Shown here: in pieces, positions 33,134 through 44,126 of the stretch
How the letters are laid out: each line of letters opens with the position of its first letter
How positions within the stretch are numbered: position 1 is the first letter of the stretch
Origin: Amorphophallus konjac
Taxonomy: Eukaryota > Streptophyta > Magnoliopsida > Alismatales > Araceae
DNA: 64,000 bases
Direction: 5' to 3'
NCBI GenBank assembly: GCA_022559845.1
Contig: CM040124.1
Coordinates: 75,167,491-75,231,490 of the forward strand
The notes under the pieces: model-generated
The model's database searches: none
What the model saw: the letters and a program-made list of their open reading frames with translations, nothing else
Told to the model about the DNA's origin: nothing
Program-made: the position numbers and the translations under genes

Positions 33134-34030
33134 GCGGTGCTCTCGACTGCAACATCGGAAGCAAGCACCGAGATGCTTCCATCACTCTTCGGCCGAGTGA
33201 CTGAACTTCTCATAAAATGTGCAAGCCGCCATGACTTGCTTTTCTTCTTCTTTGACCTTCTTGTTCTTGTGGTAGCCACTACCACTCCTGTTCCTGGATC
33301 TCTTCTTGCTATCATGGGATTTGTAAGGTTCTGTGATACTAAACTTTCCCTTATTTTCATGCCGATCAGACCTTCAGCTTGGCTCTTCCCTTTTATCTTT
33401 AAGTTTCTCGACCTTCTCCAAGGTCCTTTCGCATAGATGTGCCCGTTGGACCATCTCCGCATATGTACGGATATTCTGAGTCCCAAGTTGTTGAATAAAG
33501 CCGGGCCTCAATCCATCCATAAAACGATTGGCTTTTAATAACTCCGTACTAATCAAGTGAGGAGCATAAGGTGCCAGTCGAGAAAACTGGAGTTAATATT
33601 CCGCTACTGACATCATGCCCTAGCGTAATGAAGCAAACTCCATAGCCTTCCTCTCCTTAACATGTTCGGAGAAGTATTTTGCTTAGAAGAGTGTAAGGAA
33701 CCCCTCCCAAGTGTGTGGTGCATCTTGAGGCGGTGCCGGAACAACCTTCCACCATGTACGAGCATCTTTATTGAGTTGGAACGTGGCAAGGCGAACCTTT
33801 TCTTGGTCAGCACATTGCATGACCTCGAATATACGGTTCATTTCATCGATCTAGTTTTCAGCCTCATCAGGATTAGAGGATCTTGAGAACCTCGGAGGGT
33901 TTAAACTCTGAAAATTTTGGTGTAGGTCTCCTGCTCTTGCCCCTGCGCCAGCTTGGGCCATATTTTGTAATGCTTGGGTGAGACCCGCAATGGTTTGCTG
34001 CATACTGTTCCAGTCAACACGATGAGGCAT
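33134..34030 (-). pseudogene. B2 gag, interrupted
   Basis: It starts with ATG at 34030 (MPHRVDWNS). It shares with B1 the TAG in ENxIDE and a stop before AKYFSE, and has its own stop in VAEY(stop)LQFS near 33597. Frames 33374-33556 and 33112-33486 overlap the matrix and knuckle region (CTFCEKF becomes AACTFYEKF-like, with the second Cys changed to Tyr). It would encode capsid-nucleocapsid. Confidence 0.8.
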
Positions 34031-34246
34031 CGTAAGAATGAGGTACCTGAGAAGAGTAATGAATTTTGTTAATTCTAAGTAATGAGTGAGGTTAACCTTA
34101 AAATTAATTCTAATTATTTTGTCATCCCATGTTCTACCTAATTCCTCTCATAGGTTGGGAGTTTCTTTCTTAATTTCATAGGTGTGGGTCCTTAAACCTT
34201 GGACTTAGCCTATGACATGACTTCTTCCCTAGAACTTATAGTCCTA

Positions 34247-34259
34247 GGCTCTGATACCA
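34247..34259 (-). other. Primer-binding site of B2
   Basis: The minus strand reads TGGTATCAGAGCC, 7 bases inside the 5' LTR start at 34267. Confidence 0.9.
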
Positions 34260-34266
34260 CTCTAAC

Positions 34267-35763
34267 TGTCACGCCCCGATATTATGCAGCGGAAATAATC
34301 GGGAACAAGAATAGTCAGCTAGTACGCCTCGAGCAAGCAATATAATCAGAGAGCAAGGTAATCATATAAAAGTAATTGCACCAATAATTCATTCAAATCT
34401 TTAACTTTATTTCTTTGTTAACTAATCTCAAAGTACATAAGATCTTTAACTCTTAATCACTCTTACATCATAGACTCAAGAAAAAAAGAAGATTACAACA
34501 AGACTTGACTAGACATTTGGTACTATGGCTTCTCTCGATTCATTTTGACCTTCAATCACTCTCGGACCCGTTACTTGTATAATCCGAATCCGACTCACTT
34601 GTACTTCCTGAAACATTGAGAAAATAGGTAATGAGCACACTTGTCCAGTAGGTATCTCCGTATCAAGATGAAGGTGAGTTTAAGTCATTATTATTTTAGC
34701 TCTAGAGAATAAGATGAATCATGCAGATACGGTAAAACATGTATATAACCAAGTAACAAGATATGGTCATGACGAGATACGAGAATATGATTGATCAAGT
34801 AAATAACAAGAATGTAAATTTGGTCTTTCCATGATCAAGAATGTAAGAAGAATCTAATTTTCATAACCATGAAGGCTATGTACTAGTAAGTCATGTTACA
34901 AGCAAGAAAGTACTCTTCACTTAGTAGCAAGTACTTCATGAATTTACGTGGATCTTTACTCATGTCTTGTGGATTTTCACTAATTTATAAAGAAAGTACT
35001 CCTAGCGCAATGCGATGCCAGTAGCATCATACCCCATGGTTTACAGTATGTTTCTGACAATCAGCCGAGGGGACTAGCAGAGCGCCCTTGAACACAATCA
35101 GTGCTCGAACTGCATCTTCAAGTATAAATCAAGCTACTTCCACGATTATAACAATATTGTGGCCAATAATGTACAAGTTCAATAATAATTCCATGATAAG
35201 GTAACCAAGGCAAGAATGCTTCAATTAAGAACAAGAGATTTCAAGGATGACTTAAATGGATATCATGCTACGGAAGAAATTCGGCAACATAACGGTACTT
35301 TCATTATGTTCCATACCTTTAATATTGACTTACTTAACGTAGTCGAGATAATCCTAAGATCATCTAAGAACTCAAGAAAACCAACCCCAAAGGTCAAACC
35401 TTGGGTCAGACTAAATCAGGAACCAAGCGGTCTATTACTGGACCATTTAGAACGCCTGGCGGTCTATTCATGGACCATTTCATAGAATAAAGACATCGAT
35501 GCAGTAAAACCATTTGGAACTTTAGCGGTCTAGCGGATGGCCGTTTAGTATCCCTTAGCGTTCTAGTGAAGGGCTGCTTACGAAAATCAGACGGTCTTCT
35601 AGAGGGCCGCTAAGGTCCAAAATACATAAAACACCGGTAAGTGCTTTTCTAGACAATGGGTTTTAACGGTACAACCAGCTCGACGTCCTAGTGGGAATTC
35701 CAGGCTCACAGAGTCTTACAGAGGCCTTGAAACAAGATTTCCTACTCCGTTGGAAGGAATATC
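34267..35763 (-). repeat. B2 5' LTR, first arm
   Basis: It starts TGTCACGCC and runs to the C2 insertion after ATATC (35759-35763). It ends at the same base as the first arm in B1 (10828). The second arm is 42010-43775. Confidence 0.92.
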
Positions 35764-37718
35764 TGATGCGGGACGTGACGTGAACCTGGGACTATAGCTC
35801 GCGAACGTCGCTATGTGAGGGAAACACGTGGATCTGCGTGGTTGAGAAACCAACAATGAGTCTCGGGTATCAGATTTTTCGCGTACTCGGATTGAGTCAT
35901 GGGACGGGTCACACTCACTCACTCTCGCAGCGGTGATAAAATTATAACGAGCTAATATCCTAACAATCATGCAGCGGCATATAAAAATATATACAAGTAA
36001 AGCAAATGCCAAAGAGGGGAGTAGAAACAATACCTCCACGCTCCGGGCGTGGGGAAGACGACCCCGGTCGAAACTCGTACTCCCGGTGTACAGTAAATAA
36101 ATAATTACAGCAGTGAATTTATTTGCCCACTCCACGCAGGGAAGTAAAGGGCTACAATGGCGACCCGGGAGTAGTGACTCGGGTTGACGGGTAGTAAACC
36201 GGAAAGGCTTTCAGGCCGGAGACGGGCTACTGGTCCGACTCGGTACTATTCCAACTCGGTTCAGCAACTTAGTTCAGCCCGTTGGACAGCAAGCGAACTC
36301 GGCTTCTATGATGGTGGCTTTCGGTCACCTTCTGGTCACGACGACTGGCTGGGATGCTGCTGGGGGGTTGCCGATCGATCTCCGGGAGCGGCGGTCGCCG
36401 AAGCTATCCCGGCGTATTTTTACTGGAATTACTCGGTGACTGCTTTGCTAGCCTATTCTCGGATCAGAAATGCGCGCCTCAACAAAAAGAATTTTTACGC
36501 CCAGATCTGGTGTCGGATCGAGGCAAAATTGGTACCGATGGATAGAGGACTCAAAGGGCTACAACATATAATTATTTTCGATCCACCCAGTAGATGGATT
36601 AGAAATGAAAACGATTGTTCCCCAGGTTTTTTACTGACTTGAATTACAGACAATCAGGACAGAACAGGATCTGCCTGAGACTGAATTTTGATCGACCTAA
36701 AAATGATGGATCTAGACTCTGGAAACATTATGGGTGGAAGAGGGGGATGTGAGGAACACGTATAATTTTTTTGGGATTTTTTAGTGGTGGCTAAGGGGGC
36801 GGGAAAAATACAACAACAAACTCTATCCCGCAGATATGCTGATTGGCAGGCTACTGGAGGGGAAAACTTAATTACGGGAAAAATTCTAAACAAAGGCAAA
36901 ATGACACGAAATTTGAACTGGGGATGGGGAATGACTGGAAGAACAAACCCTCAAATTTTGATGTCGAACAGATCTCCTGATTGGGAGATAAAAATCCGGC
37001 TTCAAGCTTCTGTCTAAGGATGGACATAACTCCGAAGAGGCGGCGGTGGTGGTGCGATGGCGGTGCTAAGCTTCTCACTCAGAGAGGGGGAGATGGGGAG
37101 GCTTAACCCCTCTAAAAATTCGAGCTTTAACCACTCCAAGGGGGAGAGAGGAGAGAGAGGGGCTGCGCCTTATGGCTTCTTAACCAATAATTGATTTTTC
37201 TTTTCATTAAATCCATGAAATGGGAAAATACAAGGGTTATATAGAAATGGAAAAAAGACCTAGACTGCCCTGAGATCTAGGGTTAGGGAGGGGTAAAAAA
37301 GGGATGAGATAATTAATCCCCCATGTGGTCAAATGGCCAAAATAAAAATATTACAACATGAATAAACAAGTATTAAAGGGGGGGCGCCCCTTTGACTAAG
37401 GGGTTACCAATTTTGAATTTCCTACCATCTTGTCCCCCCCTTGGTCCAAGTCTAATCTTGGACTTTGAACTAGCCTCACATGGGCCTTAGATCCTAGGTG
37501 GACCAATGGAAGAGTGGGTGGGGGCCTTGTTGGACCTACTGACATTTTATATAGAAACCCAAAGGCCTTTTTGCAAAGAAACCCAAAGATTTCTAATGAC
37601 TAACCCTTTGGCTTATAATGTCTTACAATTGCAAACCCAATTAGCCAATGATGTAAATGTAAAAAAAAGGACACAAATGTAAAAATAAAATGTTAGTGCA
37701 TGGTGTTGATTCCCATCA
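35764..37718 (-). repeat. 3' LTR of C2
   Basis: 1955 bp, TGATGCGGGAC...GATTCCCATCA. A TATA-like box on the minus strand (plus strand GGTTATATAG, about 37238-37247) lies about 475 bp from the U3 end. The 5' LTR has one base changed there. C1 (10829-12161) is a partial third copy of this LTR. Confidence 0.88.
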
Positions 37719-37735
37719 ATTCTCCCCAGGTGGGA
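37719..37735 (-). other. Polypurine tract of C2
   Basis: The minus strand reads CCACCTGGGGAGAAT directly against the LTR; GGGGAGAA is the purine core. It is weaker than the tract in B. Confidence 0.6.
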
Positions 37736-38181
37736 AGAACTCGACCCCGTCGAGTAAGGGGTGTGGCTGCTCGTGTGGCTCCTACAGATCTGTCACCGAC
37801 CAGGTAGAGCGGAGTACGTTCCACTCCAAGTAATCGTCACCTACTCATCCCGTATATATTTGATATGCGCATGCTGCTGTGGCAATGAGGCTAGTGATGG
37901 ACACTCCGGGGTGGGGTCACTCTCAAAGGAAGGAGACGGCTCAATGACTCACTAGGAATCACCATGGAGTCCCTATATGTGACTAGATCCGAGACATAGA
38001 ATGGTAGAGCCGATCCCAAATTCTGGCAATTCTACAACGTACGCATTAGATCCGACTTGCCTCACACTTGAGAGGGACTGACAACGCGAGCTGACGTGAA
38101 ACCGACTCGACTCGATGCATGCAGACTCCTAACAAACTGCATAAAAGAAAAGCACACTCTATGTTCTTGAAAAATCTAATG

Positions 38182-38865
38182 CTATGCAGACCCGTGCATA
38201 TGCAATGGTGAACCGGGACATCCGAATGTGTGCCATGCAAACACTCGATGCAATCGGTGATTGGTGGAATGGGGGACTCCTAGACATCCTAATATGTCCC
38301 TAGCATGCGGCTGCCTGTTGGATTTGGGAGACTTGGGAAGGCTAGGAGAGCCAAAGTTACGTTCTTCTTCACCCCTATATGTATGTATCTCTTGCCAATG
38401 AACGGGCTCGAGGAGCATAGGTGGACCGGCCCGTGGGGAAGGGGTGTGACGGGGGACTTCTCTAGCAAGGAGAAATGGATAAGGTGGGTCATAAGGTTCA
38501 CTAGGGAAGAGGTCGAAGGGATCAAAGAAAGTATGACCTCTTGAACTACGTTCCCATATGTCACGGTCCCACATTTGGAATTCTTGAAGGTGTAGGTGGT
38601 CACCTTCATGCACTAGGGTATAGGGGACGTTGATCTCATATAGAAGGTATGGTTCCTCCCTCGGGATAAAGGGAATGAAGTTTGGCTCGGCCGGCATGGG
38701 GAGGAATAAGAGAATCTCCGTGGTGACAGGACCCATGGTGCACACGGAGGTAATGGACTCTAAGGCGGGGTGGGTGAAGCTACGACTTGTGGGTTGGTCG
38801 AAGCCTCGGGCCAACATATACGTCAACTTCATTTGCGAGTCTAATCTCATAATAAGGTCATCCAT
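38182..38865 (-). CDS. Unknown 227-residue frame in C2
   Basis: I do not recognise this product. The frame starts MDDLIMRLDSQMK and is rich in Pro, Phe, Arg and Glu, with acidic and aromatic stretches. It has no zinc knuckle, protease, RT or integrase motif. It lies in the 3' half of C2, where pol would sit in a full element. Being open for 684 bp in an otherwise decayed region is notable, but no conservation test is possible from one copy. It may be a remnant of a spacer or accessory frame, or an open frame by chance. Confidence 0.35.
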   Translation of the reverse strand: MDDLIMRLDSQMKLTYMLARGFDQPTSRSFTHPALESITSVCTMGPVTTEILLFLPMPAEPNFIPFIPREEPYLLYEINVPYTLVHEGDHLHLQEFQMWDRDIWERSSRGHTFFDPFDLFPSEPYDPPYPFLLAREVPRHTPSPRAGPPMLLEPVHWQEIHTYRGEEERNFGSPSLPKSPKSNRQPHARDILGCLGVPHSTNHRLHRVFAWHTFGCPGSPLHMHGSA

Positions 38866-38904
38866 TGTATCAACATGGTGACTAGATTGGAATGTGGTAT
38901 GGAA

Positions 38905-39348
38905 TTAGTTGACCGGCACTAATGGTAGTGTAGAGTCTATTGATGGATAGCAAGGCGGTCTAGGGACCAAGCCTATCTTGAGCCAACTAAGTAGTGGCTC
39001 GACGATGAATAGCTTTCCCGTTAGAAACACGGGTGGCTCCAAATGAGGTGGCTCCGGATAAAGATCAGAAGGTGAGGGTGATGGCAATGGAGCTCTCATG
39101 AGTGGGGAAGGAATGCCCTCTCTAAGGGGAAGAGGCCCTTGGGGTGGCACCGGGTTGGGTGGCTCGGGCAGGAGTCCGTCATTTTGAGTACACATCCTAT
39201 CCAACCGATCCGACATGATTTTGAAGAGTTCGACAACGGTGGAGGTTGGAGTAGGAGCATCGTGGTGGACTCGCTCATGGTCTCTCGTCCTAGTCGTGGG
39301 TTTAGGCTCATCGACATGCGGGGCTCTTTGCCTCCGACTATGACCCAC
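38905..39348 (-). CDS. Proline-rich 147-residue frame in C2, gag-related?
   Basis: The frame MGHSRRQRAPHVDEPKPTT... contains an FKIMSDRLDRM stretch like the short helix at the N-terminal side of many chromovirus gags, then a long Pro/Leu-rich tail. It is downstream of the capsid-like frame at 39514-39888, whereas the helix would usually come first, so the order looks rearranged. The product and expression are unknown. Confidence 0.3.
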   Translation of the reverse strand: MGHSRRQRAPHVDEPKPTTRTRDHERVHHDAPTPTSTVVELFKIMSDRLDRMCTQNDGLLPEPPNPVPPQGPLPLREGIPSPLMRAPLPSPSPSDLYPEPPHLEPPVFLTGKLFIVEPLLSWLKIGLVPRPPCYPSIDSTLPLVPVN

Positions 39349-39439
39349 TTGGTTGGAGGTGATTGGGTGGGGTCAGTTGGAGGTGACTGGACTGGGTAGG
39401 TAGACCCTTATAAGCTCGCCGTTCATCTCTCGCCCTGAC

Positions 39440-39888
39440 TTGATAGGCCATTGCCTCCTAATTTCCCTCAAGTATTCTATGTCCCTCCATGTTTCGACAG
39501 CTTCGTAAAAAAGTCACCTTGTGACAAAGTCGACTTGCATGGCATCAGACATAATGTAACACTCAAAGTATTTATCCATAGTGGCTTCCCACTCTAGGTA
39601 GTCGCTCGAGAATTTGGAGCCATAGAAGTCTGGGGCTTCGGGCCTATGGAGGTGGTAGGATTGGGTTCCCCATCCTTGAGTGTGTCGCCACCATTCATAT
39701 GACGTGGGCTTTTGGGGATCCATGGGACACGGGGAGCTATAGGATGGCCATGTAGACACTCGGTGACAAGACAAACTGACTAGACACGACCCTAAAATAA
39801 TAATGCAAAGTTGGAATGCAGACTCGACTACAAACCTAGACTCAACCAATACCCGATACATGGCGGAGGTTTGATCCGAAGATCGCAC
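39440..39888 (-). pseudogene. C2 gag fragment (capsid N-terminal part)
   Basis: Within a 124-residue frame, residues 87-109 (DFYGSKFSSDYLEWEATMDKYFE) match the start of chromovirus gag, compare SFDGSHNPSAYLEWETSMFQYF in element F. After one stop the frame continues LFYEAVETWRDIEYLREIRRQWPI, again paralleling F. The frame then degrades. It is the only evidence for the family of C. Confidence 0.65.
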
Positions 39889-40004
39889 TCACACAAGTGT
39901 GCTACCTTCCCGATAGGTGTAACCTATCATTCTGGGAACACCTTTTGATATACCGGGTATAGGAATGCAATGCGACACTTTGGACCGACTACCCTAGACT
40001 CGAT

Positions 40005-40019
40005 TTAGGTCTGATACCA
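40005..40019 (-). other. Primer-binding site of C2
   Basis: The minus strand reads TGGTATCAGACCTAA, differing from the usual TGGTATCAGAGCCTA by the loss of one G. It lies 3 bases from the LTR at 40023. Confidence 0.8.
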
Positions 40020-40022
40020 ATT

Positions 40023-42004
40023 TGATGCGGGACGGGACGTAAACCTGGGACTCTAGCTCACGGACGTCCCTATATGAGGGAAACGCGTGGATCTGCGCAG
40101 TTGAGAAACCGGCAATGAGTCTCGGGTATCGGCTTTTCCACATACTCGGATTGAGTCACGGGACGGGTCACACTCACTCACTCTCGTAGCGGTGATAAAA
40201 TTATAACGAGCTAATAACCTAACAATCATGCAGTGGCATATAAAAATATATACGAGTAAAGCAAATGCCAAAGAGCGGAGCGAAAACGATACCTCCACAC
40301 TCCGGGCGTGGGGAATATGACCCTGGCCGAAACTCGTACTCCCGGTGTACAATAAATAAATAATTACAGCAGTAAATTTATTTGCCCACTCCACGCATGG
40401 AGGTAAAGGGCTACAATGACGACTAGGGAGTCACGACTCGGGTTGACGGGCAGCAAGTCGGAAGGGCTTTCGGGCCAGAGACGGGCTACTGGTCCGACTC
40501 GATACTATTACAACTCGGTTCAGCAACTTAGTTCGGCTTGCTGGACAGCAAGCAAACTCGGCTACTGTGACGGTGGCTTTCGGTCACCTTCTGGCCACGG
40601 CGACTGGTTGGGACGCTGCTGGGGGGTTGCCGATCGATCTCCAGGAGCGGCGGTTGCCAAAGCTATCCCGGCGTATTTTTGCTGGAATTACCCGGTGACT
40701 GCTTTGCTGGCCTATTCCTGGATCAGAAATGCGCGCCTCAACGAAAAGAATTTTTGCACCCAGATCTGGTGTCGGATCGAGGCAAAATTGGTACCAATGG
40801 ATAGAGGACTCAAAGTGCTACAACATATAATTATTTCAGGTCCATCTAGTGGACGGAATAGAAATGACAATGAATGTTCCCCAGGTTTTTTTACTGACTC
40901 GGATTACAGACAATCAGGACAGAACAAGATCTGCCTGAGACTGAATTTTGACCGACCTAAAAATGATCGATCTAGACTCTGGAAAAATAATGGGTGGAAG
41001 AGGGGGATGTGAGGAACACGTATGAATTTTTTGGGATTTTTTTAGTGGTGGCTAAGGGGGCGAAAAAAATACAACAACAGACTCTATCACACAGATCTGT
41101 TGATTGGCAGGCTGCTTGAGGAGAAAACTTAATTACGAGAAAAATACTAAACGAAGGCAAAATGACACAAAATTTGAACTAGGGATGGGGAATGACTGGA
41201 AGAATAAACCATCAAATTTTAAGGTCGAATAGACCACCTGATTGTGAGATAAAAATCTGGCTTCAAGCTTCTATCCAGGGATGGACGTCAGAACTCCGAC
41301 GAGGCGGCGGTGGTGGTGCGATGGCGGCTCGATGGCGGCGGTGCTGAGCTTCTCACTCAGAGAGGGGGTGATGGGGAGGCTTCACACCTTAGAAAATTCG
41401 AGCTTTCACAGCTCCAAGGGGGAGAGAGGAGAGAGAGGGGCTGCGCCCTATGGCTTCTTCACCAAAAACTGATTTTTCTCTTCATTAAATCCATGAAATA
41501 GGAAAATACAAGGGTTATATTGAAATGGAAAAAAGACCTAGACTACCCTCAGATCTAGGGTTAGGGAGGGGTAAAGAAGGGATGGGATAATTAATCTCCC
41601 ATGTGGTCAAATGGCCAAAATAAAAATATTACAACATGAATAAACAAGTATTAAAGCGGGGGCGCCCCTTTGACTAAGGGGTAGCCAATTTTGAATTTCC
41701 TACCATCTTGCCCCCCCCCCCCCCCTTGGTCCAAGTCCAATCTTGGACTTTGAACTAGCCCCACATGAGCCCTAGATCTTAGGTGGACAAATGGGAGAGA
41801 GGGTGGGGGCCCTGCTGGACCTATTGACATTTTACATAGAAACCCAAAGGCCTTTTTGCAAAGAAACCCAAAGATTTCTAATGACTAACCCTTTGACTTA
41901 TAATGCCTTACAATTGTAAACCCAATTAGCCAAGAATATAAATGTGAATAAAAAGGACACAAATGTAAAAATAAAATGTTAGTGCCTGGTGTTGATTCCC
42001 ATCA
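40023..42004 (-). repeat. 5' LTR of C2
   Basis: 1982 bp, TGATGCGGGAC...GATTCCCATCA, matching 35764-37718 with scattered substitutions. A C run (about 41712-41726) has expanded relative to the other LTR. Confidence 0.88.
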
Positions 42005-42009
42005 ATATC

Positions 42010-43775
42010 CAATGGAGAGGTTATCAAGTCCACGATGGTGTACTTAATGTGCAAAGGTGTAACTAATGACAACATACCGAGATATGTGCCATGTACTTAA
42101 GAAAATGACTCTTAGAAGAGAGATATACCATGGCAAAACAACGATTAAATCATGACTAGTCCATAAATCATATAAAGTCAAGCTAATTACAAAAGTATAT
42201 GATTTGGTCATGAAAATAACATAAATGTTGCATAAGGAATCATGAAATCTATTAGAACGGTTTGTTAACATAACTAGATATATGATAATAGCACTTGAAA
42301 CAGGAATACAACTTACTTATCTAGGCTTATCATACATTAATTAGGGCCATTCTGCATTAAGTTTCGGGTTAACTTAAATATAGAAATCAAAAACTCAAAC
42401 GGTCTAGTGGAGGACCATTTCACTGGGCCAAACGGTCTATCGTACGACCGCTAGGATTTCTGGCGGTCTACAGGAAGACCGTTTCCTCTTGTGTTACAGA
42501 AAACCTAATACAAATTATAATCTAAGACATATCATGCCTGGAAATCAACATGTATAAACTCCTACAACATGATAGAATTAGTATAGGCCAACAATATGCG
42601 TGGGTTTTTGTAATAAACAAGGAAATTCTCCTTTTAACTTCAATTAGGGCTAAGAATTGTGCATGAGGAGTATACTAAATGCATAGTCCCTAATAAATCA
42701 TAAGATTCTCGGTGTACAGTGCATGAAATCAACTGAAACTAGAGGGCTTTTACCCCTAACATAAAGTTTAAGCATTTCATGAGATAACCTACCTTTGTCC
42801 TGTGCTTTAGATTTTAAATTTAAGGTTGGAAGTTAACCCTAATTCTCTACTCGTCCTGTGCTAAACCAGCAACTTCACACCCTTGTATCTCCTGACTCTC
42901 TTGTCCTAAAGACGTGAAATTTTGAGGGTAGATAGAAGATATAAAGGAGAACAAAAGGTTCTAAAGACACAATTGCTAAATACATCGTCTAGGGCTTCTA
43001 TTTTCCTGATCTTCTTGGGCCGGTCACACAGATTCTTGGGTTATTGGTGTAGGATCAGCAACTTTGGAAGCCTCTAACTCCTTGTATACTTGATCTCCTA
43101 GAACAAAATTTTGAGAGGAGTTAGACCTGAGTATTGTGAATAAATGATTCTAAAGAACCTACCTGAAATAAAATATCCTTACCTTAGTTCCACGCGAGCC
43201 AAATGTAAGGGTCGCGCAAGGTGGTTCTGGGGTCTATTTATAGGTTTTAGCTAGGTTTCATGGATTTGAACGAACTTAGAGTCCTAATTAGGTCTTAAAT
43301 TTGATCCTTAAGCCTCCTAGACTTATCTAATTAGTAGATAGCATTGATCCTAGGTGATTTGGATGCCCAAGTTCTATGCTTTTCACGTTCTTTTCCTTTC
43401 ACGGAATCTGCAGAGCCTAGTGGTCTAATGCTAGACCATTTTCCACTATTATGCGGTCTCTCGATAGACCGTTTTCGGTCTGGGCGCCGAATTTGAACTG
43501 TTTCAAACTCTCCCCACCTATTATCCATTTATTTATCCTATTTTTTCACTTAAATTCTAAAATTCCAGAAATTAAGCTTCTAGAATATGGGCCAACGCTT
43601 TTGGGCTTGGGGTTTTAGGTCCTTTGGGTTCAATTATATGGGCCTAATTTATTTATTAGTAGAAGGCCTTTACTTAATGCGACTTAATTAATAGTAATTC
43701 GTTTAATAGCTCATCTAAATGTTTAATAATTTTATTTAAATCTATAAAATTTCTAGAAAATTCTTGGGCATTACA
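42010..43775 (-). repeat. B2 5' LTR, second arm
   Basis: It continues the LTR after C2 and ends GGGCATTACA, followed by TATAA (43776-43780). It contains module clusters 2 and 3 and the TATA box at 43234-43243 on the minus strand. Confidence 0.92.
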
Positions 43776-43780
43776 TATAA

Positions 43781-44126
43781 TATGTTCACCGACCTTATAT
43801 GCCATAAGATAAAACGTGCATCGACCTATATGCAGACCAACAAGATGTTCACTGACCTGTGTGAAGGTGTAAACAAGTTATGCATCGACCTTATATCACT
43901 AAGCTAAAAATGCACATTGACCTTACCTGATAAGGCAAATGATATATGCACTGACCTGTAACATGTTCTGACAGATTTTCATACTGCTATATAAAGATGA
44001 TGAGATTAGTAATAAATCCATCAAAATTATGTCGTCAAGAATATATATATATATATTTATATATATATATATAATGAGTCATAATATTTGTCATCATCAA
44101 AATTTCAAAACCACTTGGACACAACA
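43781..44126 (-). repeat. E 3' LTR, right arm
   Basis: It continues E's LTR after B2: more TGTGCAYCGACC-like boxes, an AT microsatellite at about 44040-44073, and the end TTGGACACAACA at 44126. It matches 52479-52824. Confidence 0.9.

Larger units (their letters stand above)
35764..42004 (-). mobile_element. Element C2: pol-less chromovirus-type derivative
   Basis: A minus-strand element of 6241 bp with two LTRs (35764-37718 and 40023-42004) and a 2.3-kb internal region. Target duplication ATATC lies at 35759-35763 and 42005-42009. PBS at 40005-40019 and a purine tract at 37719-37735 fix the orientation. The internal region has a gag-like frame and two frames of unknown nature but no RT, integrase or protease motif. 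It must have depended on enzymes made by another element. Confidence 0.88.
26328..43775 (-). mobile_element. Tekay/Del-type element B2, complete ends, split by C2
   Basis: A minus-strand element has its 3' LTR at 26328-29581, PPT at 29582-29594, coding region at 29616-34030, PBS at 34247-34259 and 5' LTR at 34267-43775, which C2 (35764-42004) interrupts. Target duplication TATAA lies at 26323-26327 and 43776-43780. It is inserted in E's 3' LTR and is the duplicate of B1. The coding region is more broken than B1's in RT, but it keeps some residues that B1 has lost. Confidence 0.93.

Noticed and set aside
36184..36642. 152-residue plus-strand frame in the C2 LTR, partly matched at 11249-11491 and 40416-41012
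   Set aside because: It lies within the LTR and antisense to the element. The three copies have different stops and frame lengths and no domain is visible. It might be reconsidered if transcripts were found.
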